Shown in pieces: positions 1-7,480 of a DNA stretch of 64,000 bases. This DNA comes from CADCTQ01 sp963844325 (GTDB lineage: Bacteria; Bacteroidota; Bacteroidia; Cytophagales; 172606-1). Positions within the stretch are counted from its first letter, which is position 1. Each line of letters begins with the position of its first letter. The DNA is taken from the NCBI GenBank assembly GCA_963844325.1, contig CAWJNV010000002.1, positions 4,278,001 through 4,342,000 of the forward strand. The letters run 5' to 3'. Position numbers and translations under genes: made by a program. Below the pieces are notes generated by a model. It saw only the letters and a program-made list of their open reading frames with translations, was not told where the DNA came from and did no database searches.

Positions 1-189
1 CCGGAGAGAGGCTGTGCGGTTAAGGATCGGATTCGGAATTCGCCCGGAAAGCGTGCTGCCGCCGGCCGCATGGCCGGTTGCGCAACGCCTTCACGGTGAG
101 CCAAGGTAAAGCGTACTCGCAAGGAAAATCTCACGAAAGTATCACAATAACCTAAAAGTTTTTCGCAAAAGCTACAATACGCAACCGCG

Positions 190-281
190 CCGGCTTTGGG
201 GATGAACACGGCCGATTGCTGGGCCAGCCCGGGCACGGAGAGCAACAGCAGCGCCATTGTGAAAGCAGCGAAGGGTTTTAT
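190..281 (-). pseudogene. Signal-peptide-like gene fragment at the left edge
   Basis: Read on the minus strand, an open frame encodes a lysine-containing n-region, a leucine-rich core (MALLLLSVPGLAQ) and then a short mature part. The natural start position of the signal peptide is an ATA codon (281-279); the first ATG is inside the hydrophobic core at 257. After about 30 codons the sequence turns AT-rich and does not look coding, although no stop occurs before the window edge. A perfect TACCTTTG promoter box lies 23 nt upstream (311-304). This may be the remnant of an exported protein that lost its start and its body. It could also be an unusual small secreted peptide; the function is unknown. 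Confidence 0.35.
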
Positions 282-331
282 GGGGTTTGTCTTTTAAGGT
301 GCCCAAAGGTAGCACCGGCACGCCGGGGCAA

Positions 332-349
332 TTGTCGGGCAGCCGACAA
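332..349. promoter_or_regulatory. Palindromic operator, site 1 of 6 (bidirectional)
   Basis: TTGTCGGGCAGCCGACAA is a perfect inverted repeat with TGTCG-N6-CGACA at its core. Its centre (340.5) is 29.5 bp from the first base of a TAnnTTTG-like box on the plus strand (TATCTTCC, 370-377, in front of the DUF3667 gene) and 29.5 bp from a perfect box on the minus strand (TACCTTTG, 311-304). The same geometry recurs at five other palindromes in this window. Confidence 0.8.
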
Positions 350-380
350 GCGGACGCGCAAAACGGGTGTATCTTCCGGC

Positions 381-1115
381 ATGGTTTGTAAAAACTGCAC
401 CCACTCCTTCGAGGGGCTCTATTGCTACCACTGCGGTCAGCCCGCCGCCACGAGCCGCATTACGACCCGCGAAATCCTCACCGACGCCCTCTTCTCGGTG
501 GTAAAAGTGAACCGGGGGTTTTTATTTACGGCCCGGGAATTGAGCCTGCGGCCCGGAAAAGCCATCCGGCTGTACCTGGCCGGGCAGCGGGTGGCTTATT
601 ACGCCCCCCACAAGTACCTGTTTTTCATCGGCGCGGTCACCTCTTTCCTGACCAGTCGCTACCACTCTTTCTCCGGTGAGTATACCTCGATTGGCGCTTT
701 AAACGGAGACGCCCATGCTTTCTTTAATGCCTTTTTTGCTTACGCCGATGCCTACGCAACCCTGATCAACATCATCACCATTCCCGTGTTTGCCCTGTTC
801 TCCTTCCTGCTTTTCCGGAGGAGCGGGTATAACTACGCCGAACACCTGGTGCTCAACACGTACATCACCTCGCAGCAACTGCTGCTGTTTATCGGGGGGC
901 TTGTTTTTACCCAAGTCCTGTCGGTACGGATTGACGGGCTGCTGGTCCTGTACGTGGCGCTTACGCTGGCGTATAATCTGTGGGTGTACGTGCAGTTCTG
1001 CGGCGCCCGCACGGCGGCCAGTGCACTCCGGGCCGTGGCGGCGATGGGGCTGGCTTACTCGGGTCAATTTCTGCTGAACCTGCTCTTTTTCCGGTTCGGG
1101 GGCATGTACCTGTAA
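381..1115 (+). CDS. DUF3667 family membrane protein
   Basis: A 244-aa protein beginning with a four-cysteine zinc-ribbon-like knuckle (Cys3, Cys6, Cys15, Cys18 in CKNC and CYHC contexts), followed by a short basic segment with LRPGKAI and about four or five hydrophobic membrane segments. This arrangement is typical of the DUF3667 family of Bacteroidota; its function is not known. The frame is open further upstream, but the zinc knuckle starts at this ATG and an operator plus promoter box lie just before it. The box ends 3 nt before the ATG, so the mRNA may be leaderless. It stands alone, convergent with the sensor kinase downstream. Confidence 0.75.
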   Translation: MVCKNCTHSFEGLYCYHCGQPAATSRITTREILTDALFSVVKVNRGFLFTARELSLRPGKAIRLYLAGQRVAYYAPHKYLFFIGAVTSFLTSRYHSFSGEYTSIGALNGDAHAFFNAFFAYADAYATLINIITIPVFALFSFLLFRRSGYNYAEHLVLNTYITSQQLLLFIGGLVFTQVLSVRIDGLLVLYVALTLAYNLWVYVQFCGARTAASALRAVAAMGLAYSGQFLLNLLFFRFGGMYL

Positions 1116-1133
1116 CCAGACCGGTATATCCGC

Positions 1134-2648
1134 TTACGAGGCGCTTACGATGGGCAGGGTAAACCAGAACCGGGTTCCGGTGGCCGGCCCGGTTTCCACC
1201 ATGATCTGCGCCCCGTGCAGTTCCAGGATCTTTTTGACGATCACCAGCCCCAGGCCCATGCCGCCGGGCGGGGCGCTTGGGGGTGAGCCGACGCGGCGGT
1301 AGTAGCGGTCAAACACGTACGGCAACACGTGGGGCGAAATGCCCGTGCCGGTATCGGTCACCGAAACCTCCACCGTGCCGGCCGACTCGGCGATGCGGAT
1401 GGCGACGCTGCCCCCGGCCGGCGTGTATTTGATGGCGTTGTCTACCAGGTTCTGCAATACGCGTTCCATCATGCCCGCATCGATCTCGACAATGGTGACG
1501 CCCGCGCCGTTGGTACAAGAGAGGGAAATGTTTTTGCGTTCGGCCTGGAGTTGAAAGGCCTGGTGTACTTCCTGCACGAGTTCGCGGAGGTTAATGGGCT
1601 CGCGGTGGGGCGTGCTCTCGAGGGCCTCCAGCTTGGAAAGCTCGAAGAGTTCCTCCACCAGCTTTTTGAGTTTGCCGGCGCTTTGCAGGATGATGTGGGT
1701 ATAGTGGTCGCGTTCGGTATCGGCCAGCCCGTTCTTTTGCAGCCACAGCGTCTCGGCGTACCCGAAGATGGCCGTCACCGGCGTGCGCAGGTCGTGGGAA
1801 ATGCTGGCCACCAGTTCGCGCCGTAGTTTCTCCAGGGATTTGAGTTCTTCCAGGTGGGTAGCCATGCCATCGGCCATCTGGTTGAAAGTCGCGGCCAGTT
1901 CGGCCAGCTCCCCGGTAGCCCGCAACCGGATGCGGGCCGTCAGGTCGCCCTCCCGGAACCGCTGGACGGTGGAAGTAATTGCCGTCAGGTTGCGGGTAAT
2001 GAACCAGAACGCCACCAACCCAATGGCAAACGCCACCAGCAGGGTTACCGCCAGGGTACGGCTCACCAGTTGGGCCACGTGGTCGCCCAGCAGCATGGCC
2101 AGCGCCGAATCGTACAATTCACCCGTGAGCACCACGTACACGTACCCCGACAGGCGTCCGTCCCGCTGCACGCGGGCGGCCGAAAAGATCTTCTCCCGGG
2201 TTTGACTCTTGGGATCATCGCCCCGGATAAAAAGCGTTTGTCCGGAAGCAATGTACCGCTCAATGGGCTGGAGGGCTACGTTTTTCCGGAGCAGGGAGTC
2301 GCCCGGGGTGTGGTACGTGAGAATCCGCCCGTCCGTATCGAGCAGATAGACCTCGATGCTGGGGTTGATGACCATGGCATTGAAAAAAATCCGCTGCACG
2401 CCTTCCTCGTCCACCCCGTCCGCCACGAACGGGGACATGTACTGGACAATCCGCCCGGCCACCTGGCCGTTGAGCCGCTGCTGGGCCGCTTCAAAATAGG
2501 CGCGGGCCGACGTGATGGTGATGTACACGTAGGTGCCCGCCAGCAGGGTCAGGGTGGCCAGAAAGGTGAAAGACAACTGCCAGTACAGCCCGGAAAACCA
2601 GGTTTTGGAGAGAAAGCCGGGCCGGTCGGCCCAATGGGTATGGGTCAT
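1134..2648 (-). CDS. Membrane sensor histidine kinase (HAMP-HisKA-HATPase)
   Basis: A 504-aa sensor kinase. A membrane helix near residues 21-44 and a second near 185-208 flank a periplasmic sensor of about 140 residues. A HAMP linker follows, then the HisKA dimerisation helix with the phosphorylatable His in SHDLRTP near residue 284, an N box (LVDNAIKYTP, near 400) and a G box (GMGLGL, near 463). It autophosphorylates and donates to its partner regulator, whose stop codon is only 2 nt upstream of this start, so the two are one operon with the regulator first. The signal sensed cannot be told from sequence. The organisation resembles BaeS/PhoR-type kinases. Confidence 0.9.
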   Translation of the reverse strand: MTHTHWADRPGFLSKTWFSGLYWQLSFTFLATLTLLAGTYVYITITSARAYFEAAQQRLNGQVAGRIVQYMSPFVADGVDEEGVQRIFFNAMVINPSIEVYLLDTDGRILTYHTPGDSLLRKNVALQPIERYIASGQTLFIRGDDPKSQTREKIFSAARVQRDGRLSGYVYVVLTGELYDSALAMLLGDHVAQLVSRTLAVTLLVAFAIGLVAFWFITRNLTAITSTVQRFREGDLTARIRLRATGELAELAATFNQMADGMATHLEELKSLEKLRRELVASISHDLRTPVTAIFGYAETLWLQKNGLADTERDHYTHIILQSAGKLKKLVEELFELSKLEALESTPHREPINLRELVQEVHQAFQLQAERKNISLSCTNGAGVTIVEIDAGMMERVLQNLVDNAIKYTPAGGSVAIRIAESAGTVEVSVTDTGTGISPHVLPYVFDRYYRRVGSPPSAPPGGMGLGLVIVKKILELHGAQIMVETGPATGTRFWFTLPIVSAS

Positions 2649-2650
2649 GT

Positions 2651-3346
2651 TTATTCAGCGAAGCGGTAGCCAATGCCCCAGGTCGTCAAAATGTAAACCG
2701 GGTGGTTGAAGTCCGGCTCGATCTTGATGCGGAGGCGGTTGATGTGGGTGGTGATGGTGTGTTCGTAGCCCTCAAAGCCGGTACCCCACACGAGGTCGAG
2801 GAGTTCTTTGCGGGAATAACTGCGGCCGGGATTGGCCGCCAGCAGCAGCAGCAGGTCAAACTCCCGGGGGGTGAGTTCAACCCGCTGCGCCCCGAGGGTA
2901 ACCCGGCGTTTCAAGGGGTCAAGGTGCAGTTCCCGGAAGGCGATGGGCTCAAGCGGCAGGGCCGGCGGCCCGGCCCGCAGCATGTCGCCCCGGCGCAGCA
3001 GGGCTTTTACGCGGGCCGTCAGTTCCCGCACGCTGAAGGGTTTGGTCAGGTAGTCGTCGGCGCCCAGTTCGAGGCCGAGCACTTTATCCAACTCTTCCGA
3101 CTTTGCCGTGAGCATCATAATGGGCGTGGTCAGCCCTTCCATGCGCAACCGCTTGCAGACCTCCAGGCCGTCCATGTCCGGCAGCATGATGTCGAGGATC
3201 ACCAGGTCAAAGGGCTGTTGCAGGGCCCGCGAAAACCCTTCGGCGCCGCGCCGCGCAGCCGCCACCTCTCCCGGCAGGTCGGCCAGGTGAATCCGCACCA
3301 GGCCGATCACATTTTCGTCGTCTTCTACAATCAGGATCTTCTTCAT
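2651..3346 (-). CDS. OmpR/PhoB-family response regulator
   Basis: A 231-aa protein with a receiver domain (acidic pair Asp9-Asp10, phospho-acceptor Asp52 in LDIMLPDMDG, Lys102 in TKPF) and a C-terminal winged-helix DNA-binding domain of the OmpR/PhoB type from about residue 135. The start chosen is the ATG directly before KKILIVEDDE, since upstream codons do not resemble any receiver domain. It is the first gene of a two-gene operon with the kinase that follows on the same strand. The upstream neighbour (an outer-membrane-like protein) ends 4 nt before this start, so all three may be co-transcribed and that protein may be part of the same response. Confidence 0.92.
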   Translation of the reverse strand: MKKILIVEDDENVIGLVRIHLADLPGEVAAARRGAEGFSRALQQPFDLVILDIMLPDMDGLEVCKRLRMEGLTTPIMMLTAKSEELDKVLGLELGADDYLTKPFSVRELTARVKALLRRGDMLRAGPPALPLEPIAFRELHLDPLKRRVTLGAQRVELTPREFDLLLLLAANPGRSYSRKELLDLVWGTGFEGYEHTITTHINRLRIKIEPDFNHPVYILTTWGIGYRFAE

Positions 3347-3350
3347 AGTA

Positions 3351-4187
3351 CTATAATTTCCAGTATAGCCCCGCACTCCAGTTGGGGGCGGCCAGAATGT
3401 TGCGGCCCGACAGGGCAAAGCCACCCGACAAGCTGAGGCCCAGGTGCTCCGTCCACTGGTAATTCACTTCGGCGGTAGGTGAGAAATACTCGGTGTTGTT
3501 GGAGAAAATGCCGTTCTGCACGGCTTCGGCATCCCCGTTAAACAGAGATTCCACGCTGTTTATTTTGAGGATGGGCGTAAACTTTTTGAGGGTGACCCCG
3601 ATTTCAGCCCCGTACCGGAACTCGTCGGAAAAGCCCCGGGTGCGGTTGTTGAAGCCTACGTAGGCCGAGGCAAATACCTTATCAGTCAGTGAGCCGCTGA
3701 CGTCGAGGCGCACCAACTGGTTGAATTCCCCGTCGCCGGTTTGCAGGATGCCCGACCGTCCCCCGCCCGTGTCGCCCAGGGGCAGCCCGAGCAGCACCGT
3801 GAAACTGGCGTAGAAGGGCTTGCCGGCCAGGAAGGTGTATTTGAACCCCACGTCCGTATCCCCGACCGCATTCACGGCATCACCGGGTTCCACGTTGCCG
3901 CTCTGCCGGTACTGAATTTCGTTCAAAGTGCCCCGTACGAAAAACGGGAAGTAGAAAAGGCCCGTCAGGCGGCCCGTGAGCCCGTACTCGCCGTAGAGAC
4001 TGGTGGTGTAGAGACTGGTGGTGGTAATGTCAATCACCTCGCCGGCCGGGTTGAAGAAGGCCGAGGAGCGGATGGCATTCTGCCCGAGTTTGAAGAAGCC
4101 TTTTCCTTTGGGTTGCGGCCACCCACCCCCGGCAAAAGTGGAAAGCGGCAGCAGTGCCAGTACGGCGATGGTAATGACTCTTTTCAT
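3351..4187 (-). CDS. Outer-membrane beta-barrel-like protein
   Basis: A 278-aa exported protein. The N-terminus MKRVITIAVLALLPLSTFAGG is a signal peptide, which decided the start. The mature part shows alternating short amphipathic strands, many aromatic and glycine residues (for example FKYTFLAGKPFYASFTVLLGLPLGDTGGG) and ends in an aromatic strand (AGLYWKL), as expected of a barrel protein. It resembles the transporter/MetA-pathway-of-phenol-degradation type of outer membrane proteins, but I cannot assign a substrate. It lies between the DM13 lipoprotein (56 nt upstream) and the response regulator (4 nt downstream), all on the minus strand, so the four genes may form one transcription unit. 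Confidence 0.65.
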   Translation of the reverse strand: MKRVITIAVLALLPLSTFAGGGWPQPKGKGFFKLGQNAIRSSAFFNPAGEVIDITTTSLYTTSLYGEYGLTGRLTGLFYFPFFVRGTLNEIQYRQSGNVEPGDAVNAVGDTDVGFKYTFLAGKPFYASFTVLLGLPLGDTGGGRSGILQTGDGEFNQLVRLDVSGSLTDKVFASAYVGFNNRTRGFSDEFRYGAEIGVTLKKFTPILKINSVESLFNGDAEAVQNGIFSNNTEYFSPTAEVNYQWTEHLGLSLSGGFALSGRNILAAPNWSAGLYWKL

Positions 4188-4242
4188 CTTTTTATCAAGG
4201 TGTATCCTCCGATTGATCCGTTTAATCATGTTCATCCTGGTA

Positions 4243-5166
4243 TTAGTTTAGGTCGGCGTAGCCGAAGGTGACGGTGGCGGGTTTGCAGAGGATGACCACG
4301 TAGCGGTAGTCGAACAGTCCGACGTTACGGTTAAGGGTAGAAATGTTGAATGTCTGGGCGCCATTCTCGCGGATTTGCGCCACTTCGAGACCCGCCGAGC
4401 GGACGTTGCCGGCGTTGGTGGAATTGGCCAGGTAGATGTAGGTGCCCAGGGCGAAGCTGGTGCGGAAGTTAGGGCCCAGGTCGAGGATTACCTGTCCGTT
4501 TTCGGTGCGCAGCATGGCCGTGCCACTGGCCGCGTAACCGCCGGCCGGCACGAACGTACCCGCCCGGTCGGCGCCTACCGTGAGGTCCACTGAGTTGCTT
4601 TTGACGCCGTTGACCTTGGCGTGTACGGCCGCTACCCCGCCCGCCAGGGCCGTGGCCTGCCCCCGGGCGTCTACTTGCAGAATGGCCGCGTTCTCCGAAA
4701 ACCACTCAATTGATTTTCCCGTCAGCGTTTCGCCCCGGATGTTTTGCACGACCGCCGTCAGGCTGATTTGATCGCCTATGTTCAGGCCCGTACGCGGTGC
4801 GGCTAGCGTGACGGAAGCGACTCCGTTCTCGTCGGCGATCACGTTCACGTTGACGGACGGCCCCGCAAATTCGCCGAAGGAAGCCCTTACCACTGCTTGT
4901 CCAGGTCCAGCGGCGAGCACCAGGCCGCTCCCGTCTACCGAGGCCACCTGCGGATTGGAGGAGGTCCAGTTGAGGGCCACTTGCCGGGCAATGCCGTATG
5001 GGTCGTAGTAACGGGCGGCCAGTTGGGCGTTCTGGCCGGGTTGCAGGACCACCTGCTGATTGGCAACGTCGATGCGCTGGCCGACCGTGGGATCATCTAC
5101 CCGGTCCGTGCCGGTGCAGGCCGAAAGCAGGAGCGCCAGCAGGAGAAAGGAAAAGAGTAGTTTCAT
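4243..5166 (-). CDS. Lipoprotein with bacterial Ig-like and DM13 domains
   Basis: A 307-aa lipoprotein: signal sequence with lipobox LLSAC (Cys17), two Ig-like BIG2-type repeats (about residues 35-200, with the motif SSNPQVASVDGSGLV), and a C-terminal DM13 domain (about 205-307). The DM13 match rests on the FVPAGGYAASGTAMLR opening, LDLGPNFRTS, and the closing YRYVVILCKPATVTFGYADL with its near-invariant Cys (residue 294). DM13 has been proposed to be a redox or electron-transfer module. The gene is preceded by operator site 2 with the box TACCTTTC at 5185-5178. It is divergent from a redox operon (DUF547, flavoprotein, 4Fe-4S protein) that has its own operator. Confidence 0.8.
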   Translation of the reverse strand: MKLLFSFLLLALLLSACTGTDRVDDPTVGQRIDVANQQVVLQPGQNAQLAARYYDPYGIARQVALNWTSSNPQVASVDGSGLVLAAGPGQAVVRASFGEFAGPSVNVNVIADENGVASVTLAAPRTGLNIGDQISLTAVVQNIRGETLTGKSIEWFSENAAILQVDARGQATALAGGVAAVHAKVNGVKSNSVDLTVGADRAGTFVPAGGYAASGTAMLRTENGQVILDLGPNFRTSFALGTYIYLANSTNAGNVRSAGLEVAQIRENGAQTFNISTLNRNVGLFDYRYVVILCKPATVTFGYADLN

Positions 5167-5177
5167 GGCTTTTTTGC

Positions 5178-5223
5178 GAAAGGTAGGCCCGGCCCTGCGC
5201 CGCGTTTGTCGTTCACGCGACAT
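5178..5223 (-). promoter_or_regulatory. Operator site 2 of 6 with promoter box for the DM13 lipoprotein
   Basis: The palindrome TTGTCGTTCACGCGACAT spans 5206-5223 (TGTCG-N6-CGACA intact). On the minus strand, 29.5 bp from its centre, lies TACCTTTC (5185-5178), a good TAnnTTTG box 11 nt before the lipoprotein ATG. Confidence 0.75.
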
Positions 5224-5295
5224 TCGGACGTGATTCGTCGGGCACCCGGAAATAAATACCCGCTTATGCAGGCGGCGCGGGAAAATGTTGATCAA

Positions 5296-5341
5296 TTGTC
5301 CGTCACCCGACATTCCGCCCGGCGGGCCGGACCGATATTGC
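5296..5341 (+). promoter_or_regulatory. Operator site 3 of 6 upstream of the DUF547 operon
   Basis: TTGTCCGTCACCCGACAT (5296-5313) has one mismatch between its arms. At the standard 29.5-bp distance lies GATATTGC (5334-5341), a weak match to TAnnTTTG, 21 nt before the DUF547 ATG. Confidence 0.6.
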
Positions 5342-5362
5342 CCTGCATCAACCCCGGTACTC

Positions 5363-6106
5363 ATGCCACACCTGCTCAAAACCCTCCTGCTCTCCTTCGT
5401 ACTCTGCGCCCCAATGGTTGATGCGGCCATGGCGCAGCCCCGTTTTTCACACGCCGCCTGGGACGCCCTGCTCAAAAAGCACGTCAGCGCGAAGGGGACA
5501 GTGGATTACCGCGGTTTTATCAAGGATAGCCTGTCTTTGAACGGGTATTTAAGCCAATTGGAAACCCACCCGCCCCAGGAGAAATACTGGAGCCGGGATG
5601 AACAACTGGCCTACTGGCTCAATGCCTACAATGCCTACACCGTGCAACTGATTGCCCGGCACTACCCGCTCCGCAGCATCAACGACATCAAAAAGGCGGG
5701 AGCCAAGTCGCCCTGGGACATTCCGTTCATCGCCCTCAACGGAACCTCTTTTACCCTCAACCACATCGAACACGAGATCCTGCGCAAGCAATTCGCCGAC
5801 CCGCGGGTGCACTTTGCCATTGTGTGCGCCTCGCAGTCCTGCCCCAAACTATCCACCGAGGCATTTGAAGCCGGCAAGCTGAACGGGCAACTGGACCGCC
5901 TGACCCGGGAATTCCTGGACGATCCTTCCCGGAATAAAATCACGGCCAGGCAGGCCGAGGTATCGCAGATTTTCGACTGGTTCAAGGAGGATTTCACCAA
6001 AAAGGGCACCGTGCCGGAGTTCATCAACCAGTACGCTACGGCCAAGATCGGGAAGGGCACTAAAATCGGTTTCTTAGCGTACGACTGGGGCCTCAACGAC
6101 AAATAA
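5363..6106 (+). CDS. DUF547 family exported protein
   Basis: A 247-aa protein with a signal peptide (MPHLLKTLLLSFVLCAPMVD to AMA) and a DUF547 domain covering most of the mature chain: AYWLNAYNAYTVQLI, the INDIK stretch, LNHIEHEILR, and the FAIVCASQSCPKL segment, all hallmarks of the family. The Asn/Tyr/His/Cys pattern suggests a thiol-hydrolase-like fold, but no reaction has been proven for the family as far as I know. The start was placed at the signal peptide, 21 nt after a promoter box and after operator site 3. The flavoprotein gene follows after 6 nt, so this is the first gene of a three-gene operon. Confidence 0.85.
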   Translation: MPHLLKTLLLSFVLCAPMVDAAMAQPRFSHAAWDALLKKHVSAKGTVDYRGFIKDSLSLNGYLSQLETHPPQEKYWSRDEQLAYWLNAYNAYTVQLIARHYPLRSINDIKKAGAKSPWDIPFIALNGTSFTLNHIEHEILRKQFADPRVHFAIVCASQSCPKLSTEAFEAGKLNGQLDRLTREFLDDPSRNKITARQAEVSQIFDWFKEDFTKKGTVPEFINQYATAKIGKGTKIGFLAYDWGLNDK

Positions 6107-6112
6107 CCGCCC

Positions 6113-7435
6113 ATGCACCATATCGTCATCATCGGCAACGGGATTGCGGGCGTTACCTGCGCCCGGCACGTGCGCAAACGCAGCAATTGCCGGATCACCC
6201 TCATCTCTTCGGAGTCACGCCATTTCTTTTCCCGCACCGCCCTCATGTACATCTACATGGGGCACCTCAAGTATGAACACACCAAACCCTACGAAGACAG
6301 TTTCTGGGCTAAGAACCGCCTGGAACTGGTGCAAAAGCACGTGGCGCAGGTGGTGACGGGACGTAAAGAACTCCTTTTCGCCGACGGCGGCACGCTGGCC
6401 TACGACCAACTGGTGATTGCCAGCGGCTCACGGCCCAACGCGTTCGGCTGGCCCGGCCACGACCTGCCCGGCGTGCAGGGGCTCTACAGCCTCCAGGACC
6501 TGGAGCGACTCGAGGCCCGCACCCCGCAGATCAAACGGGCCGTGGTAGTGGGCGGCGGCCTGATCGGCATTGAACTGGCCGAAATGCTCCGTTCGCGGCG
6601 CATCCCGGTGACTTTCCTGGTGCGGGAACGTAATTTCTGGGGGAGCGTACTGCCCGCCGAAGAAGCGCAACTGATCGGCCGCCACATCCGGGAGCATCAC
6701 ATTGACCTGCGCCTGCAAACGGAACTGGACCACATCCGGGGCGACGCTACCCACGGCGTGCAAGCGGTGGTGACCAAGGCCGGCGAGGAAATTCCCTGCC
6801 AGTTTGTGGGCGTTACGGCGGGCGTAACGCCAAATATTGACTGGCTGGCCGGCTCGGGAATCGAAACCGGGCGGGGCGTACTGGTGGATGAATGCTTCGA
6901 AACCAGCGTGCCCGGCGTGTACGCCATCGGTGACTGCGCCCAGTACCGCACCCCGCCGCCGGGCCGCAAGGCCGTGGAACAGGTGTGGTACACGGGCCGG
7001 ATGCACGGCGAGACGCTGGCCCTGACGCTGACCGGGAAGCGAACCGCCTACGCCCCCGGCCACTGGTTTAATTCGGCCAAGTTTCTCGACATCGAGTACC
7101 AGACTTACGGGCAGGTGGGCAATGCCTTGGGCAAAAACGAAACCACATTTTACTGGGAACACGCCGGCGGCCGGAAAGCCCTACGGGTGAACTACCACCC
7201 GCACAACCGGCAGGTACTCGGCTTCAACGCTTTCGGCATCCGGCTCCGCCACGAGGTGTGCGATCGTTGGCTGACCGAAAAGCGGCCGGTGGAATACGTG
7301 ATTGGTCATCTGCGCGAGGCAAACTTCGACCCCGAGTGTTACCGGCGGCACGAAAAAGAAATCGCCAATGCCTTTTTGCAACACCGGCAGCGGGAACAAC
7401 CGTCGAACGCATTCCTGACCCCTGCCGCCGGCTAA
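6113..7435 (+). CDS. NAD(P)/FAD-dependent oxidoreductase (pyridine nucleotide-disulfide family)
   Basis: A 440-aa flavoprotein. The FAD-binding Rossmann motif GNGIAG is at residues 8-13, a second NAD(P)-binding motif GGGLIGIE near 146-153, and the C-terminal FAD signature YAIGDCA near 269. The architecture is that of rubredoxin/ferredoxin reductases or the FAD domain of nitrite reductase, without a redox-active disulfide near the N-terminus. It probably moves electrons between NAD(P)H and a small acceptor. It sits between DUF547 (6 nt) and a polyferredoxin-like membrane protein (45 nt), which could be that acceptor. No signal peptide, so it acts in the cytoplasm. Confidence 0.88.
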   Translation: MHHIVIIGNGIAGVTCARHVRKRSNCRITLISSESRHFFSRTALMYIYMGHLKYEHTKPYEDSFWAKNRLELVQKHVAQVVTGRKELLFADGGTLAYDQLVIASGSRPNAFGWPGHDLPGVQGLYSLQDLERLEARTPQIKRAVVVGGGLIGIELAEMLRSRRIPVTFLVRERNFWGSVLPAEEAQLIGRHIREHHIDLRLQTELDHIRGDATHGVQAVVTKAGEEIPCQFVGVTAGVTPNIDWLAGSGIETGRGVLVDECFETSVPGVYAIGDCAQYRTPPPGRKAVEQVWYTGRMHGETLALTLTGKRTAYAPGHWFNSAKFLDIEYQTYGQVGNALGKNETTFYWEHAGGRKALRVNYHPHNRQVLGFNAFGIRLRHEVCDRWLTEKRPVEYVIGHLREANFDPECYRRHEKEIANAFLQHRQREQPSNAFLTPAAG

Positions 7436-7480
7436 GCGTTGATTCGCATCATTCATTTTCAATTTATCCCTATATCCCTA

